From the NCBI GenBank assembly GCA_946699065.1, contig CAMPDV010000016.1, forward strand, positions 496,001 to 560,000: a DNA stretch of 64,000 bases, in the 5' to 3' direction. This DNA is from Loxodes magnus (lineage: Eukaryota > Ciliophora > Karyorelictea > Loxodida > Loxodidae). How positions within the stretch are numbered: position 1 is the first letter of the stretch; each line of letters begins with the position of its first letter. Both the position numbers and the translations under genes were made by a program. The notes beneath the pieces were generated by a model that was given only the letters and a program-made list of their open reading frames with translations, ran no database searches and was not told the DNA's origin. Shown piece after piece: positions 24,343 through 37,200 of this stretch.

Positions 24343-25334
24343 AAAATAGTAGAACTTCGATTAGCCTAAATTCTTAAAATACAACTAGGGATTAGAAAGA
24401 GAGTCGAGAACACTCATTTAATATGAGAAAAGTTAAAAAATGTTGTTGAAAAAAAAATGAAACAATTGTTCGTATTTCAATAAATTATATTCAAATTAGG
24501 AGAAGTTCTGGGATATATTGAATTTAATATAAACTATTCAATGGAAAGTTGGAGATCAATGCTTTAGACTAACTATAATTAAATAGATATTTATAGATGC
24601 TTATTCTATCTAAATATAATAGATTTATTTTCTTTATTCTGTTTATTAAAAGATCATAATGATTTAATCAGGTTTAATGATGTAAAGTAAGTAAAATAAT
24701 TTTCTTAAGAGAGCAATTAAAAACTTATTAGTAGAGTTATTTTAGTGTCTCTTTAATGAAACTTGCTAAGATATATAAAATATATCTAATATTGGCTTAT
24801 TAATAAAATGAAACTAAATATTCTATAATAAGTAAAGGATTTTTATTTATGATATTAATATATTTGTATTCAATTTCTTTGCTTGACTATATCTAATTCT
24901 TATTACATAGTAAATTGATTACATTTATTAATATAGGGCTAATAACTTAAATAATATTAGTTGATTAATATATAAAATAAGAAACTATTTTACTTTATTT
25001 ATCTAATAATTAAATTGCACTAAATATTTTTACTATATATCTTTTAAAAATAAAGTAGCAATCTAAATTTAAAAAATATAAATTAGTATTTAAGTTTTCA
25101 TTATTATATTAAATGTGATAGAAATTAAATATAGTTCTGCTATTTTAACTAGAAAAGTGTTATGAAATTTAAAGATTTCTAAGAGAAACAAGCAATTAGA
25201 TTTTTTATAAAAATATCCTATTGAAATTTTGTGACAGTAATAGTAAACAAAGACTTATGAAAGTTAAGAAATTTTTTTTTTTAAGTTAATGGAATAAAAG
25301 AAAGAAGATGGAATTTTTTTAAAATAACTCCTTA
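24343..25334. other. AT-rich convergent intergenic region
   Basis: Lies between the coiled-coil gene (+) and the K+ channel (-). A coding-like 3' tail may continue to about 24450. A 12-nt T run lies near 25267. Nothing else seen. Confidence 0.4.
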
Positions 25335-28054
25335 TTAAATGAAAATTTCTTCAATTTCACTAGAAGATTCTTCTTCTAACTTTGAAGGGGATTTCTTTGA
25401 TACATTATTCGAATTTTTTGTTGCTTCTTGATTAGCATCTTGAGTAGATTTGGATTCCTCTTCTTATACTTCTGTAATTTTTTAGAAATCATAAATGGAG
25501 TTTTGAGAAGTAGTTGAATGTTTTGAATATTTCATTTGTTTTAAATTTGTAACCTTAGTAGGCGAAATTATCGAATTATCACTTTGAATAGGAGCTCCAT
25601 CGAATCCAGAAACAATTTATTTCTCAAAACGAATTGTAACTTAATTACTATTTAGATCCCCTTTTATCGAATTTGAAGAAGTTCTTTAAAGTTCTTTACC
25701 AGGGGAGAGACTGTAAATACTCTTTTTGCCTGGAGAAATTTATTGATTTTTAGGTATATTTTGTTTCTATTATACTCTTTTTCCAAAAATAGTCTTTAAG
25801 AAGGTTTTATTAAATACTTTTACTTGGTTATTAATAAGATCCTTTACAACATCTTAGTATTCTTCCACAAGATCGGATGAATTAATGTTTTTAATTTAAA
25901 GTCAGTAATTGAAATCTTTCTATGATTCTATCTTAATTTTTTCAATATACTTAAAGGTAGTTTCTAGTCTCTTAATAGCCTTTAGTCCAGAAAACTTGTT
26001 TTTATTTTCATAGTTTATTTGAAATTTCTTAAATTCGTTTATCAAAGGTTTTCTTAGCTTTTCATTGACAGACTTACCTAGAACTATATTATTCTAAATA
26101 CCTTAAGAGGTAAGTGCAGAGGAATTTGGTTCTGGATTAAATAAATTATTGATTTGAATTGTTTTAAATAGAACATCTTATAATTAATTTAGCTAAGAAA
26201 ATTACTCAGCTCTTGATTACTCTAGTTTGTTGTAGTGCTTTTCTAAATCGCACAGTTTGGATTTGTATCCATTAAAGACGATTTCTGCTGAATAAATCAT
26301 TTGCTTTAGAATTTCTTGCGCATTTAAATCCCATCTCACTTTGCTTTTCTCTATTTTTAAGGCAGAGCGTAAATTTTTGCCAGGAAACGATTGTTTTTTG
26401 CTTGTTGGTGCAATGGAATTTTTTTTGCAGCAGTGGTTTCTGAAAAGTCTTTATATGATAATTGCTGCAAGTTCTTAAGCATTATTTTTTCTTTCTTTGA
26501 TTTAAACTTCTAAGAGAGTGTACTCTTCGCTTGAGTTTAAATCCTAGAAATTTTATGCTACAACAATTACAAGCAAGGAAATAAGCCAGGCTCCTGAAAC
26601 AGCAGCTGTAAATGCAATAATACGTCCCATATGAGTTTTAGGAACAATATCTCCATAACCTACAGTTGTCATGGTTACAATAATATTCCAAAATGAATTT
26701 CCATAATAAAAATTACTTACATCATCTTTCATAGGCCGTTCAAAAAGACGAATGTTCATTCCGAAAAACATCATAAATACGAACATTAGTACGCTTGTGA
26801 TATAAATAGGACGATCCTTTAGAAAGCACTTGAACATTCATAATGGTCCGTGCTTCGCTACATTCAAATCACATAGTCTCTCTGCTTAGTAAGATCCATA
26901 TACTGAAAATGTAAATACCAGTCTTAATAAGAAAAAGAATCTAAATGACATAAGAAACACTATAAAATCTTGAATTGTATAAACATAAGGTACTCCCATA
27001 ATATCAAACTCAGTTTTAAAATAAACAAGAGGAGGACAAACCCAAATTAAAATTGATAATTCAAATAAAAGAACTTTGAGTAAATCTAAATCTTCTAGTA
27101 ATGTAGAGCTGAAATCAATAAATTTAAATTCTTTACGGTAATTCACTACAATTGTAGATCTTTTGATGACAAGAATAACTATATAAAAAAACTTACCTAA
27201 ACACAAAGTGAGAATGCAGTTTATAATCTTTAAAACATAATTATCAATAGTGTTTTCATATTCATTATTAAAAAACATATCATTCTATATTATTAATTAC
27301 CTCAAAATAAGCCATGAAATATCCAAAAATAGCTCCTATTGTAATGACAATGTCATAAAACTTTAGTTTTTTTAACTAAATTTTTAAAATATGACTATCT
27401 GGAGCGAAATCTACAAATTCTAAGGGGAAAAAATAATTCCAAGGAGGTTTGATAAAAGTTAACTTTCTTTTGGCTCCATCCAAAACATAGCCCTTCTTAG
27501 AATTAGCAGATTACTTTTTATTTTCTTCTTATTTCTAAGAGACTTTGTTTATTTATTCAATGTCTTCAATTTCATCTTTCTTCTTTTTATCTTATTTTAT
27601 ATTGAATATTTTATAATTTATCTTATTTCCCCCTTTTTTAGTACTATATAGGCCCAAATTCTGTAGTTGTAAGCTAAAAATGTTTTTTGTTTTTTTACAA
27701 TCTGAATCTTCTATTTATGAAGAGCAGTCTTGGTTTTCTTCATTTTAATTAAAGTATCTTCTTAACTATCTTCTCTTCTTGTAGTAAGATCAATTAAGTC
27801 AAATGTCTTTATTTTTTTCTTCCAATATTTGAGAGAGATTTTGATTGATAAGAATAGATTGTCTTAAAATTTGCATTTTTATAATAAAGATGAAAGAAAG
27901 AAGGTGTTGTAAAGTAAAACGCTGTGCTATATTAATTGAAATTTTAAGTACGTCAATTGATATTGTCGCTATTTCATATTTTTTCATTAAAAGTTTGATG
28001 GATTTATTCTTCTTTGCATTCAACAATCAATTCAAATCTAAGTGAAGAAGACAT
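25335..28054 (-). CDS. Six-TM potassium channel, SK (Ca2+-activated) type
   Basis: Probable structure complement(join(25335..27284,27301..28008,28025..28054)), about 895 aa. The 16-nt intron 27285..27300 is clear. The first intron (28009..28024, GTTGAA donor) is less certain; ATG 28026 is an alternative start. Six membrane segments are visible, with pore TMTTVGYGDIVP before S6 (LISLLVIVVAQNF). After S6 comes NAQELAAIIIQRLFRNH, placed and shaped like the SK calmodulin-binding domain, then a coiled-coil/charged C-terminus. S4 is poor in Arg, as in SK channels. Function: K+ efflux at the cell or ciliary membrane under Ca2+/calmodulin control (family knowledge). The protein ends EIEEIFI followed by TAA TAA; the first in-frame TGA is only at 25100..25098. 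Confidence 0.9.
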
Positions 28055-29838
28055 ATTCTATAAAAATTTAATAAAAGCTTGAAACTAAGGATAAAGATAT
28101 TTAATCAAGATAGAGTTGCATAATAAACAGATAATCTCTATTTAATATTTATCCTCTACAAAATTAATAACCCTCTTTTTTATAAATCACTAAGAAAAAC
28201 CTATCCTACTCACCACTTAATGCCTTCATTTAGTATAATCTTTAAAATTTAGCTTTATTCCAAATAGGCTAAAGATAAACAAATAGGGTATAGTACAAAT
28301 TAATTACTTTTTATTTTATAACTATGTAAGTTTCATTAATAAGTTCTCTTACTTTAAAATACAAAATAATCATAAGATGTATTTATTTGATTAAAGCTAT
28401 AAATTTAAGATAATTCTAAAGATTTATTAAATAGACGACTAATAATATTAAAGTCTTACATAACTGATCTCACACATTATATATCTAAAAATGATATCTA
28501 TAATATTTAAAATATATTAGCTAAATCTTAAATAATTCTTATTAATCATTCCTTTTCAATTAACTAGGCTCTTTATAGATAATTACTTATTAGCTTTTCT
28601 ATTATTAATCTTTTCTGTTTTAGCAAACTTTGCTCTATTTTAAGCTCACGATCTTATTAACTATAAAGGTACCATGTTCCTTGCTAGAGTTTAAATAGCA
28701 TGTCATCTATTAGATTTTAAACTAATAATAGAAAATAAGATATTAATATCTTTCTATGGAATTAAAAGACTAAAAAGCTCTGCTACTATAACAGACTAAA
28801 CTTAGTATAGGATTAATGCCATTTATATTTATTTTACTATATTATTATTTTATTTTTACACTCATTTAAACTTTCTAACTTGCTTTTAAGATTCACTGAT
28901 TGAAGCAACTTAAAAATTTAATAAACCTTATAAAATTTTTATATCTTAATAATAAATATTAATATTATTTCTTAACTTCAAATCCAAGGATAAACTAGCT
29001 TGTTTTTTAATAGTAATTGAAGTCATAAATATAAATTAGTCAAAACAGATATAGATAAATCTAAAAGCTTATTATTTTGCTTGCAGTGTATTATATATAA
29101 TCTCTCTAGTAATGCATTTTACATATAGCAATTTTATTCTTTAAAAGTTAAAATTATTAGATTTTTAGAAGAGATTAATTAAGCTTTTCAATTTTAGTAT
29201 CTATTTACATAATCAATTTAGTTTTCAATCAATAGTTATTTAGATAAATGAAATGCATTCATTCTCTTATTCAAGATTATTATGATTTTGTACTTAAATG
29301 CTTTAGTAAAGACTTTAATATTTAGTTAGTAATAATAGTAATAGATGTATTAATATATATTATTAAGGCTATAATTAGTTAATTAAAAACCAATTTATCT
29401 AAGAAAGAAGTTTTATATTTGATATAGCTCTTTTATCTTCCTAAATATCAATCTGATCTAGCTAAATAATAATTTTATTTATTAAGATATATAAAATTTT
29501 AAGGATTTTTAAATAATAATAAAGAATAGTTAGAAAGGTGTAGAACTAATACCTTAGTTTATTTTAAGTTTTAAGTAGTGAAATATTGTTAGTGTTTTAT
29601 TATATTAGGTGCTTTATTTATCTCTTTCTTAATATTTATTATATCTTCTATTTAAAGACATCTAATCATAAAAGTTTATATAATCTATATTAAATAAAAA
29701 AGGCTAAATTTTTGAGGATGATTTTAGTTTCAAAGTTGAAGAATCAAGACTTTTCTTTTATATTATGGCTTAAATAAAGAAAGAACTGATTAAAAGATCT
29801 AAATAAAAAGCGTAAAATATAGTTATAAACAGAAACAA
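28055..29838. other. AT-rich intergenic region
   Basis: 1.8 kb, both flanking genes on the minus strand; no coding pattern or structural feature seen. Confidence 0.5.
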
Positions 29839-30759
29839 TCAAAATGAGTTTTTATTAGTGATTTGTTTACGAATCCACAAAGTATTGATTCTTTCCTATT
29901 TCCAGTATTCCTTTTCAAACTTCTTATTTATTTCTTGAAACTAATTTAGTTGTATGAGATCTTATGAATTATGCCAAAACTTTTATTACATTTCCTTCCA
30001 GTTTTCTCAAGCTTTGTTTAAGTTTTGATACTAAAGATGAACTAAAGTTAATGCATAATGTTTTCTTCAGATATAATCTGGAACTACGTCAACTGATGAT
30101 AATATATGTAGATAAGTATCATAAGATAGCTGCTTTCTACTTTTTATATCAGCTATGATTGCTTCTATTTAAAACAAAGGCTCATCATCAAAGGTGTATT
30201 AATTGTCTTATAAAAACTCAATCGCATATTGGCAATCGTTGGCAAAAATGATTCCGTCTAATTTATTATGCCTATATTGTTACATCGTATCATAAGCTTC
30301 ATAGATTTTATCGTCTAAATAAAGGCTATAAAGATAAACTTTAAATTGCTCAAAAGAAATATTCTAGCTGGTTAAAAAATTACTATTTACAATGCTGGTA
30401 ATTTCTGTTTCAGGATCATAATATTCTTCATACATTATATTTTCACAAATTGTTTGAATGAAAGTGTACAAACCCTAATGAAAAAGCTTTTTAACTAGTC
30501 ATCAAGTCTATTAGGACCAAGTATTGATATCGATTTAGTATCAGAATAGCTTAAGTAATTTAAGTAGAGAGTATCTTGGAGCAATTTACTCTATTTCTTC
30601 GTATAAAGTTTATAAAATAGTTTAGTCATATATTTCTCCAAATAGCATTTGAATCGTTACTACGCTCGACAGCTTTTATATCTTTTTAGCCTTTTCTTTA
30701 TCTTGAATATAGATAAAAGAATCAGAGAAAGCCAAATTAATTTTCTAAATTTACTCCAT
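29839..30759 (-). CDS. Helical (PPR/TPR-like) protein, unknown
   Basis: 306 aa, one exon, ATG 30759, TGA 29841..29839. It starts MEQIQKINLAFSDSF. Repeated helix pairs such as SFEQFKVYLYSLYLDDKIYE, YDTMQQYRHNKLDGIIF, RKQLSYDTYLHILSSV and LVHLQYQNLNKAWENWKEM resemble PPR/TPR arrays, but no repeat fits a family consensus firmly. The C-terminus is charged (EKEYWKQERINTLWIRKQ). If the 29841 TGA were read as Trp, a hydrophobic helix would follow (LFLFITIFYAFYLDLLI), so a tail-anchored version is possible. Clear codon bias; function unknown. Confidence 0.75.
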
Positions 30760-32522
30760 TTTATATTTGATTGAAAATAATTAATTAAATCTATAACTCT
30801 ATTTCATTTATTTTCCTTTTAGCCTAAAACCGAAAGAAATTTCATAAAATATTAAATTTTTTTTAAGAAGTTAAATTTATTAAAGGTGCCATAGAAATAA
30901 AGGATTCCTATTTACATTAAATATCGTTAATTAAAAATGCATACATAAAAATTATCATCTAGCTATTAAATAAGAGATATATTTTAAAAATATTAATGTT
31001 TATTTATAATTTTCAAGCAAATTAAATTAAATAAAACTAGTAATTTAAATTTATCTAGGTAAAATTTACAAAAATATATTGAAGTTTTCTTCAACTTAAT
31101 TAATATAGCAAAACATAAAGAATCTTTTTATGAAAAAACGGAGAAATACTTAGTTCTTCATGAGAAGTAATCGCAAGAAATACATTTTAACTTAAAATGT
31201 TTTCAATTTAATTTATAAAGATAACGAATCTGCGATCATAGAACTTTAAAAGTAGTTATTTTAAAAATAATATTTTCTTGCTTTCTATTAATTAAAAGTT
31301 ATACCTTTATAACCTTTGTCTATTTACCATCTAATTTTAATTATTTTTTAATTTTTAATATTTAATTATATTTGCAATTTCCAGCAGTCAGTTTAACTTA
31401 ATTACTGATTACAAAATTAGTGAAATCTATTTAATTATTTTCATTTTAAAACCTCTTACTAGGCTATCTTAATAATATTTAGAGTATTTTCTTATTTAAA
31501 GGAGTTAAGAGAATCAAATTTTACCCCAATAAATGTATCATTACTAGCTAAATGTACTAAGCAAATTTAATAATCTGAAAGTTATATATTCTAATGTTTA
31601 ATATCCTTCTTAATATACTTAAGTCTAATTAATTCCTGTAATAATTTAAGAGTATATAAAGTTTAAATACTTAGTAAGTTTTCTTATCATTATAAAATCT
31701 CATTGCTTGCAAAGATCTAATAGGATTTTTAAATTAATAAATGATTTTGGGAATTATCCCTTTTAAAAATAAATAACCTAGCTTAGCTTAGGTATTTGAA
31801 TAGTTAAATTTGATACTGTTTATTATATAAATAGTTGCTTATTTAATATTTACTATTCATTATCTAATAGAAAGCTTTAGTTCTTAAGTTAATAAAATTA
31901 CTTGCAAGACAATTAAATTTATATATGATACTAAGCTTTTATGATTTTATCTTTCTTTAATGATATTGCAAAAGTGAGGCTATTCATAATTTAACTTAGA
32001 AATATATAATTAAATATTCTGTGTTTGCATGAATATCTGACTTATCTTATTAAGATTTTAGTCTTTTTTCGTTTATCCACTATATCTCTATTTTAATAAA
32101 CCTTTATTATTTCCTTATTATTCGCTTTTAAGCTTTATACTTTAAGGAAAGATAAATTAGATAATCTATATAGAAATGTATAATGAACTACCCTTAATAA
32201 GAAATTAAAAATAAATCATATAGCTTCTCTTAAACTGTAAAGCAAGCTATGAATGGCTATAAAGCTTAAAGTCTATTCTTAATGAAAATTAAGGAACTAT
32301 TATTAAAGATACAATATCTTTAATAGTGAGAACAATTAGGAACGTTTAATTTCAATAATAGTTTTAAACTTAAAGTAATAATTTAGATAAAACCACGTTG
32401 TCAAATATATGATTATAGTTAAAAAGCAAAGGAAATGATAAAGAGTTTAATAATTAAATTTAACACGTTAGTTTATTTTTGAAATCGTTTATAAACTTAT
32501 CGCGTTTACAAAGCTAGTTAGG
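30760..32522. other. AT-rich divergent intergenic region
   Basis: 1.76 kb between divergently transcribed genes; promoters must lie here, but no recognisable motif stands out. Confidence 0.5.
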
Positions 32523-33396
32523 ATGGAAAAGAAAATGGCACAAAAAGCATTATAATTGGGTTTTTATAAAAAAGGAACAGGCCCAGAATAAATAATTTTA
32601 CTGCATGGAATAATAGGAAATTCTCTTTCTTACACAAAGCTTATAAGTTAAAATAAAATTATTTAAGAAAAAGCAACCATTTGAATGGTAGATCAAAGAA
32701 ATCATGGAAAATCATAACATCATCCTGATATGTAGTATATGACTATGTCCTAAGACATAGTCAATTTTATGAATCAATAAAAAATAGTTCGAGCAACTCT
32801 ACTAGGCCATTCAATGGGTGGAAAAACAGCAATGGTAACAGCTCTTCTTTATCCTTAGAGAGTAAAATAACTAATTTTGCTCGACGCTTCACCAGAAAAT
32901 TACAGAAAGAGTATTCCCTTTTATTTTGCACATATGTACTAACTAGTAAGAATGTTATATAGATGAACATTGCTTGCAAAGCTACTCAAAAATATTAAAA
33001 AAAGGAAGAAGTTGTAGAGTTTCTTTAGAAAAATATACAGGTTTGCTTTTATGTAGAACAAATCTTTAGTAGAATTACTTCTTTTCAACCTTAAAAGTAA
33101 TCCTGATGGAACTGTATCTTATAGATGCAATATGGAACATATAAGAGATGCTTATCCTGAGCAAATAAGTGGATTTCCTGAGTTAGAATAAACTTACAGT
33201 GGGGATATAAAGATATTAACAGGCGAATTTTCTAAACATAGTGCCAATAATTTGAAATTATTTTAAAAATATTTCCCTAATATCAGACAAAATGATATTA
33301 AATTCATTAAAGATGCCGGTATGCTTTTATTCAGGTCATTGAATTCACGTTCATAATGCAGACTAGGTTAATGAAGAAATAAACAAGCTATTATGA
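32523..33396 (+). CDS. Alpha/beta hydrolase, ABHD11-like
   Basis: join(32523..32945,32963..33040,33057..33318,33335..33396), 274 aa, with introns of 17, 16 and 16 nt. All are needed, and the sum is in frame to TGA 33394-33396. Motifs: IILLHGIIGNS (oxyanion region), DQRNHGKS, nucleophile elbow GHSMGGKTA (Ser97), LILLDASP, and catalytic His256 in AGHWIH, where Trp257 is TGA. The last intron splits the Gly codon just before His256. ABHD11 is a mitochondrial serine hydrolase in other eukaryotes; here the start MEKKMAQKAL gives no clear targeting signal. The gene provides strong proof that TGA is both Trp (within GHW) and stop (after EEINKLL). Confidence 0.92.
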
Positions 33397-34065
33397 TGAA
33401 AGCGTGATATTTATAGAAGACTTTACATTTATTTTAAACATTGTTCTTTAAATATAAGACACAATACAAATATCCTTTTATAGAATACTCTAATACTTTT
33501 AGATTCTTTAACTAATATAAAATAGCTTTATAATATAAATTTTAATAATATGGTTATTTAAATTTCAATAAATCTTAAGACTAATAAATTTATTTTTTGC
33601 AATATTCTAAGGTTTCTGTTGAATAAAAAACAATCAAACAGAATTATTTTTAATAAAAGTACTTATAAAGCTTATAAATTGCTTAAATTATATCTAACTA
33701 TTTATTAATAATTTATCATCTGTTTAAGACTAATTATTGTTAGTATTCACCTTTTTGAGCTTTTAGTTAATTACATTTACAATCTCTCAAACTTTACAGC
33801 TGAAAATTTTTTAATTGATTAAATAAAATTATTTTGTAGCATTTATTGCTAAATATTATTAACTCTTATTTAGCTTTCTTAAAGTAATATATTAAGCCTA
33901 AATAATATTTATTCTCATTAAAAGAATCTAAATATTTTTGCTTGGAATATAAAATTTAGTGAGTATCTGTAATAAAATAATTTAATAAGATCAATATAAA
34001 ACAAAAGCAAGCATTGTTTTAAATTTTAAATTATCAGTTTTTAATTAAAAGTAGATTTATTTAGA
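33397..34065. other. AT-rich convergent intergenic region
   Basis: Between ABHD11-like (+) and HYOU1-like (-); no feature seen. Confidence 0.5.
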
Positions 34066-36594
34066 TCAAAGATCAACTTTATCACTTGAATCATCGAGTT
34101 CAGATTCACTTGATGATTTTTGCTCATTTTAAGCTTCGTAAGTTGAATCATTAAGTTCTTATTTAGTATCTTGATATTCTTAATAATTTTCTTAGTCATC
34201 ATCAATCTCTTTTATTTTTATAGGTTTTAGTTTTTCTTTTATATTAATTTTTTAATCTCCTGATGATTTGTTCGCATTTTCATCTGAGTCATTGGCTTGA
34301 AATGTGGAAGATTTTGCTTACTTTTTCTCTTTTTGTTTTTAATTTGCTTCTTCTTTTAGTTTCTAATCTGATTTACTTTCTTTTGATTGAGATTTATGCT
34401 TTTTTTACTTTTTATCATCTGTTTTGGGATAAAATAGAGATTTCAAATAATTATAAGCTTTTGTAGCATATTATCTAAAATAGTATAAAAATGGATTTGT
34501 TGAGGTATATTCTTCAACATTATCTTAAGCTGGCAACAAAACTTCTTATATTAGTTTCGTTCGATTTTAAACTTCACCAATAGTTGCTTTAGATCCTTAA
34601 ATTTCCAGTCATTCTTGAGCATTATCTACTCTTTGCTTTAATTCCTTTCTTTATTCTGAAGAGGTAAGTTGAATGAACTCTTAAGTATTTAACTTTTCTT
34701 TTACTTAATATATGAGACCTTCCAAAGTATTCTTTAACTCTACAAGTTAAGATCAATCATTATCTCTTTGGTTTAGTTATTTTAATTTTTTTTCTGATAT
34801 TTGAATTTCTGTGTAATTCATATTTCTAGGAGATATCAATCAGTTTCCATCTAGATCGATTAAATCAATATTTTTAATTCTAAGTTCTCATCTTTCTGTT
34901 TGGTTTTTTAGGATTATATTTGTGATTTCTTTTTTAGTTTCGTTTTGCTCATTTTCTTCATCTAGAGCATCGCTTTCAATTGATTTATTTTTTGTTTCAG
35001 AATCGAAATAAAAAATATAGCGCTACTTTCATGCTCCTTCAAGTTCAATCCATCCAAAATTATTAACTTTAAAAACCAAAAAGGTTTTTTCTTATATTTG
35101 GTCTTTTATAGTTCTTCCAAAAGACATGTTTAATAGTTTTTCCTGATTTGGTGAAAGTGATTTTTCAACACCAGATATTCTATACCTTAGATATTACTGT
35201 TCATCTTCAAAAAGATCAATTCAGAAATCATTTTGTATATCTAAATTAATATGCTTCAACATACCATATGGTTTATCAATATTTATTATTTTTTTTAACT
35301 CTTTTTTATCATGAATTACAGCTCTATGGTTTCTATATAGTTTTTAAGTAAGCATCATAGGAGTACGTAAATGCATTGAAGAACTAAAATTTGCTGCTAA
35401 GAAAGCTGCGCCATTTGCCATACCTTCCTCTCCATTTATATGCCAACCCAATTCTTTTTTAGTATAGTTTTGTACAACTTATTATACAAGTGGAATTCTT
35501 GACCCTCCACCTATCATCTCTATATATCCTACTTAATAAATACTAGAATTAGTTTTCTTCATTAACTGCTAGATTGGAACTATTAAATTTTAATCTCACT
35601 TTTGACTAAGTAACTAGCTTTCAACTTATGTCCTAGATATAGTCATTTTTAGATTTTTTCCTTCGTAAAGGTCAATTTCGTTTAGAAATACTTCTTTATT
35701 TGCACTCAAAGTTTTTTTAGCTTTTTCAGCAATGGATTTAATTCTATGCAATGATTTTTAAGATAGTTTCTGCTTACTATCTTTACTAATATGATCTATA
35801 ATGATATTTTAAATAACAAGATCAACATCATTTGCTCCAATATGAAAATCCCAAGTTTCTCCTAATACAGTTGTAAGAGGAATATTAACCGAATTTCTTT
35901 CGATCGATGTTAAATTTACAAGTGTTACTTCTAAGCTTGTGCTTCCTAAGTTATATATGATTATCAACTAATTTTTTATCTCCAAGTTTTTACCATAGAA
36001 TATACTGGCAGCTACATTTTCAGATATAAGCGCTAATGGGTTTCAATTAGCTAATCTCAGAGTATCAACCATATTTTTTCTTTAGAAATATGAATAATAA
36101 GGAGGAATAGTAATTGCACAATCCTTTATATCTTCTTTAGCCTATTTTTATAGAAGTTATTGTAAATATTTAAGCAGCATTGCGTTTATTTCTTCTATCG
36201 AGTACTCTTCTTCTTCGCCAACCTTAACATTAATAGATCCTCTTATATTCTTTGTGAATTAATATTTATATCTCCAATCTTCCAATTCCTTCCTTCATAC
36301 TTCATCTTCATAGCTTTATCCCAATAACCTTTAATAATACAAAAAAGTTCTCATTGGGAGCTTTGAAAGTTTCTATATTGAATCTGGACCAAAATGACGC
36401 CGATCTAAATCAATAGTTACAGCTGCCTCCGTTTTTCTTTTAGACTACTAATTTTCAATTATTTCGAACTACTTTCCAGGTTTTATATATGATCCTTTAA
36501 TAAACTATGATCCAAAATCAATGCCTGCTACAGAAGCAGAGATAGGAGAAACTATATAAAGAAAATAGAAAATAATCCTTAGATATTTACTCAT
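34066..36594 (-). CDS. ER-resident Hsp70 of the HYOU1/GRP170 (Hsp110) type
   Basis: 842 aa, single exon, ATG 36594, TGA 34068..34066. Signal peptide (about 1-20: MSKYLRIIFYFLYIVSPISA) then GIDFGSQFIKGSYIKPG (phosphate-1 loop, HYOU1-like), ITIPPYYSYFQR, IIIYNLGSTSLEV (phosphate-2), IGGGSRIPLVQ (adenosine loop) and NGAAFLAANFS. After a beta domain come helical bundles with Trp-containing motifs, then a long acidic/Lys-rich tail. The C-terminus SSDKVDL looks like an ER-retrieval variant of KDEL/HDEL. Function: nucleotide-exchange factor and holdase for BiP in the ER lumen (family knowledge). Several Trps are TGA. Length compares with about 1000 aa in animals. Confidence 0.94.
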
Positions 36595-37200
36595 TTTATT
36601 ATAATCAAAATCATTTTACTTTAAATCTCTTTTGTATCTTTATTTAAATATTCTATGCCATCAGTTTAACTGTTAAGTTCACTTTCTAACTAAACCCTCT
36701 TATTTGAAATTCGCTATATGCTATATATAATATCTTTGAATTAGTTAATAAATAATAAATTAAGCCATCTAATATTAAAGCATAGCATAAGCTAGTAGTA
36801 ATCAATTAACTATAACTTTCTTTTAGAAGAATCTTCTCCAATGCTAATAATGTTTAATTTACTTAATAAGAAATACTTATTTTACTCTTTTTCTACATAA
36901 ATTAGTATATTTAGCTATCTATTAAGTAATACTTTAAATCAATTTATCTCAATATTAGAGGCTAGTTAATATGATTCTATTTAAATAAATAGATGCAATT
37001 TAGTAGTTTAAATTATCAAATTTGTATTTAAATTTAGAAGCTTTGGAATTAATTTTATGAAGGTAAGTAGTTTTAATGGAAGTGCATATTTATCAAAAAT
37101 CTTAAGCACTACAATAGCTAATTGAATAAAAATATAAAAAAGGTCTGATATTTTATCTGCTTTTTATAAAGAAATTGGATATTTAAAGCATAAATTAAAA
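36595..37200. other. AT-rich intergenic region
   Basis: Promoter side of the HYOU1-like gene; no feature seen. Confidence 0.5.
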
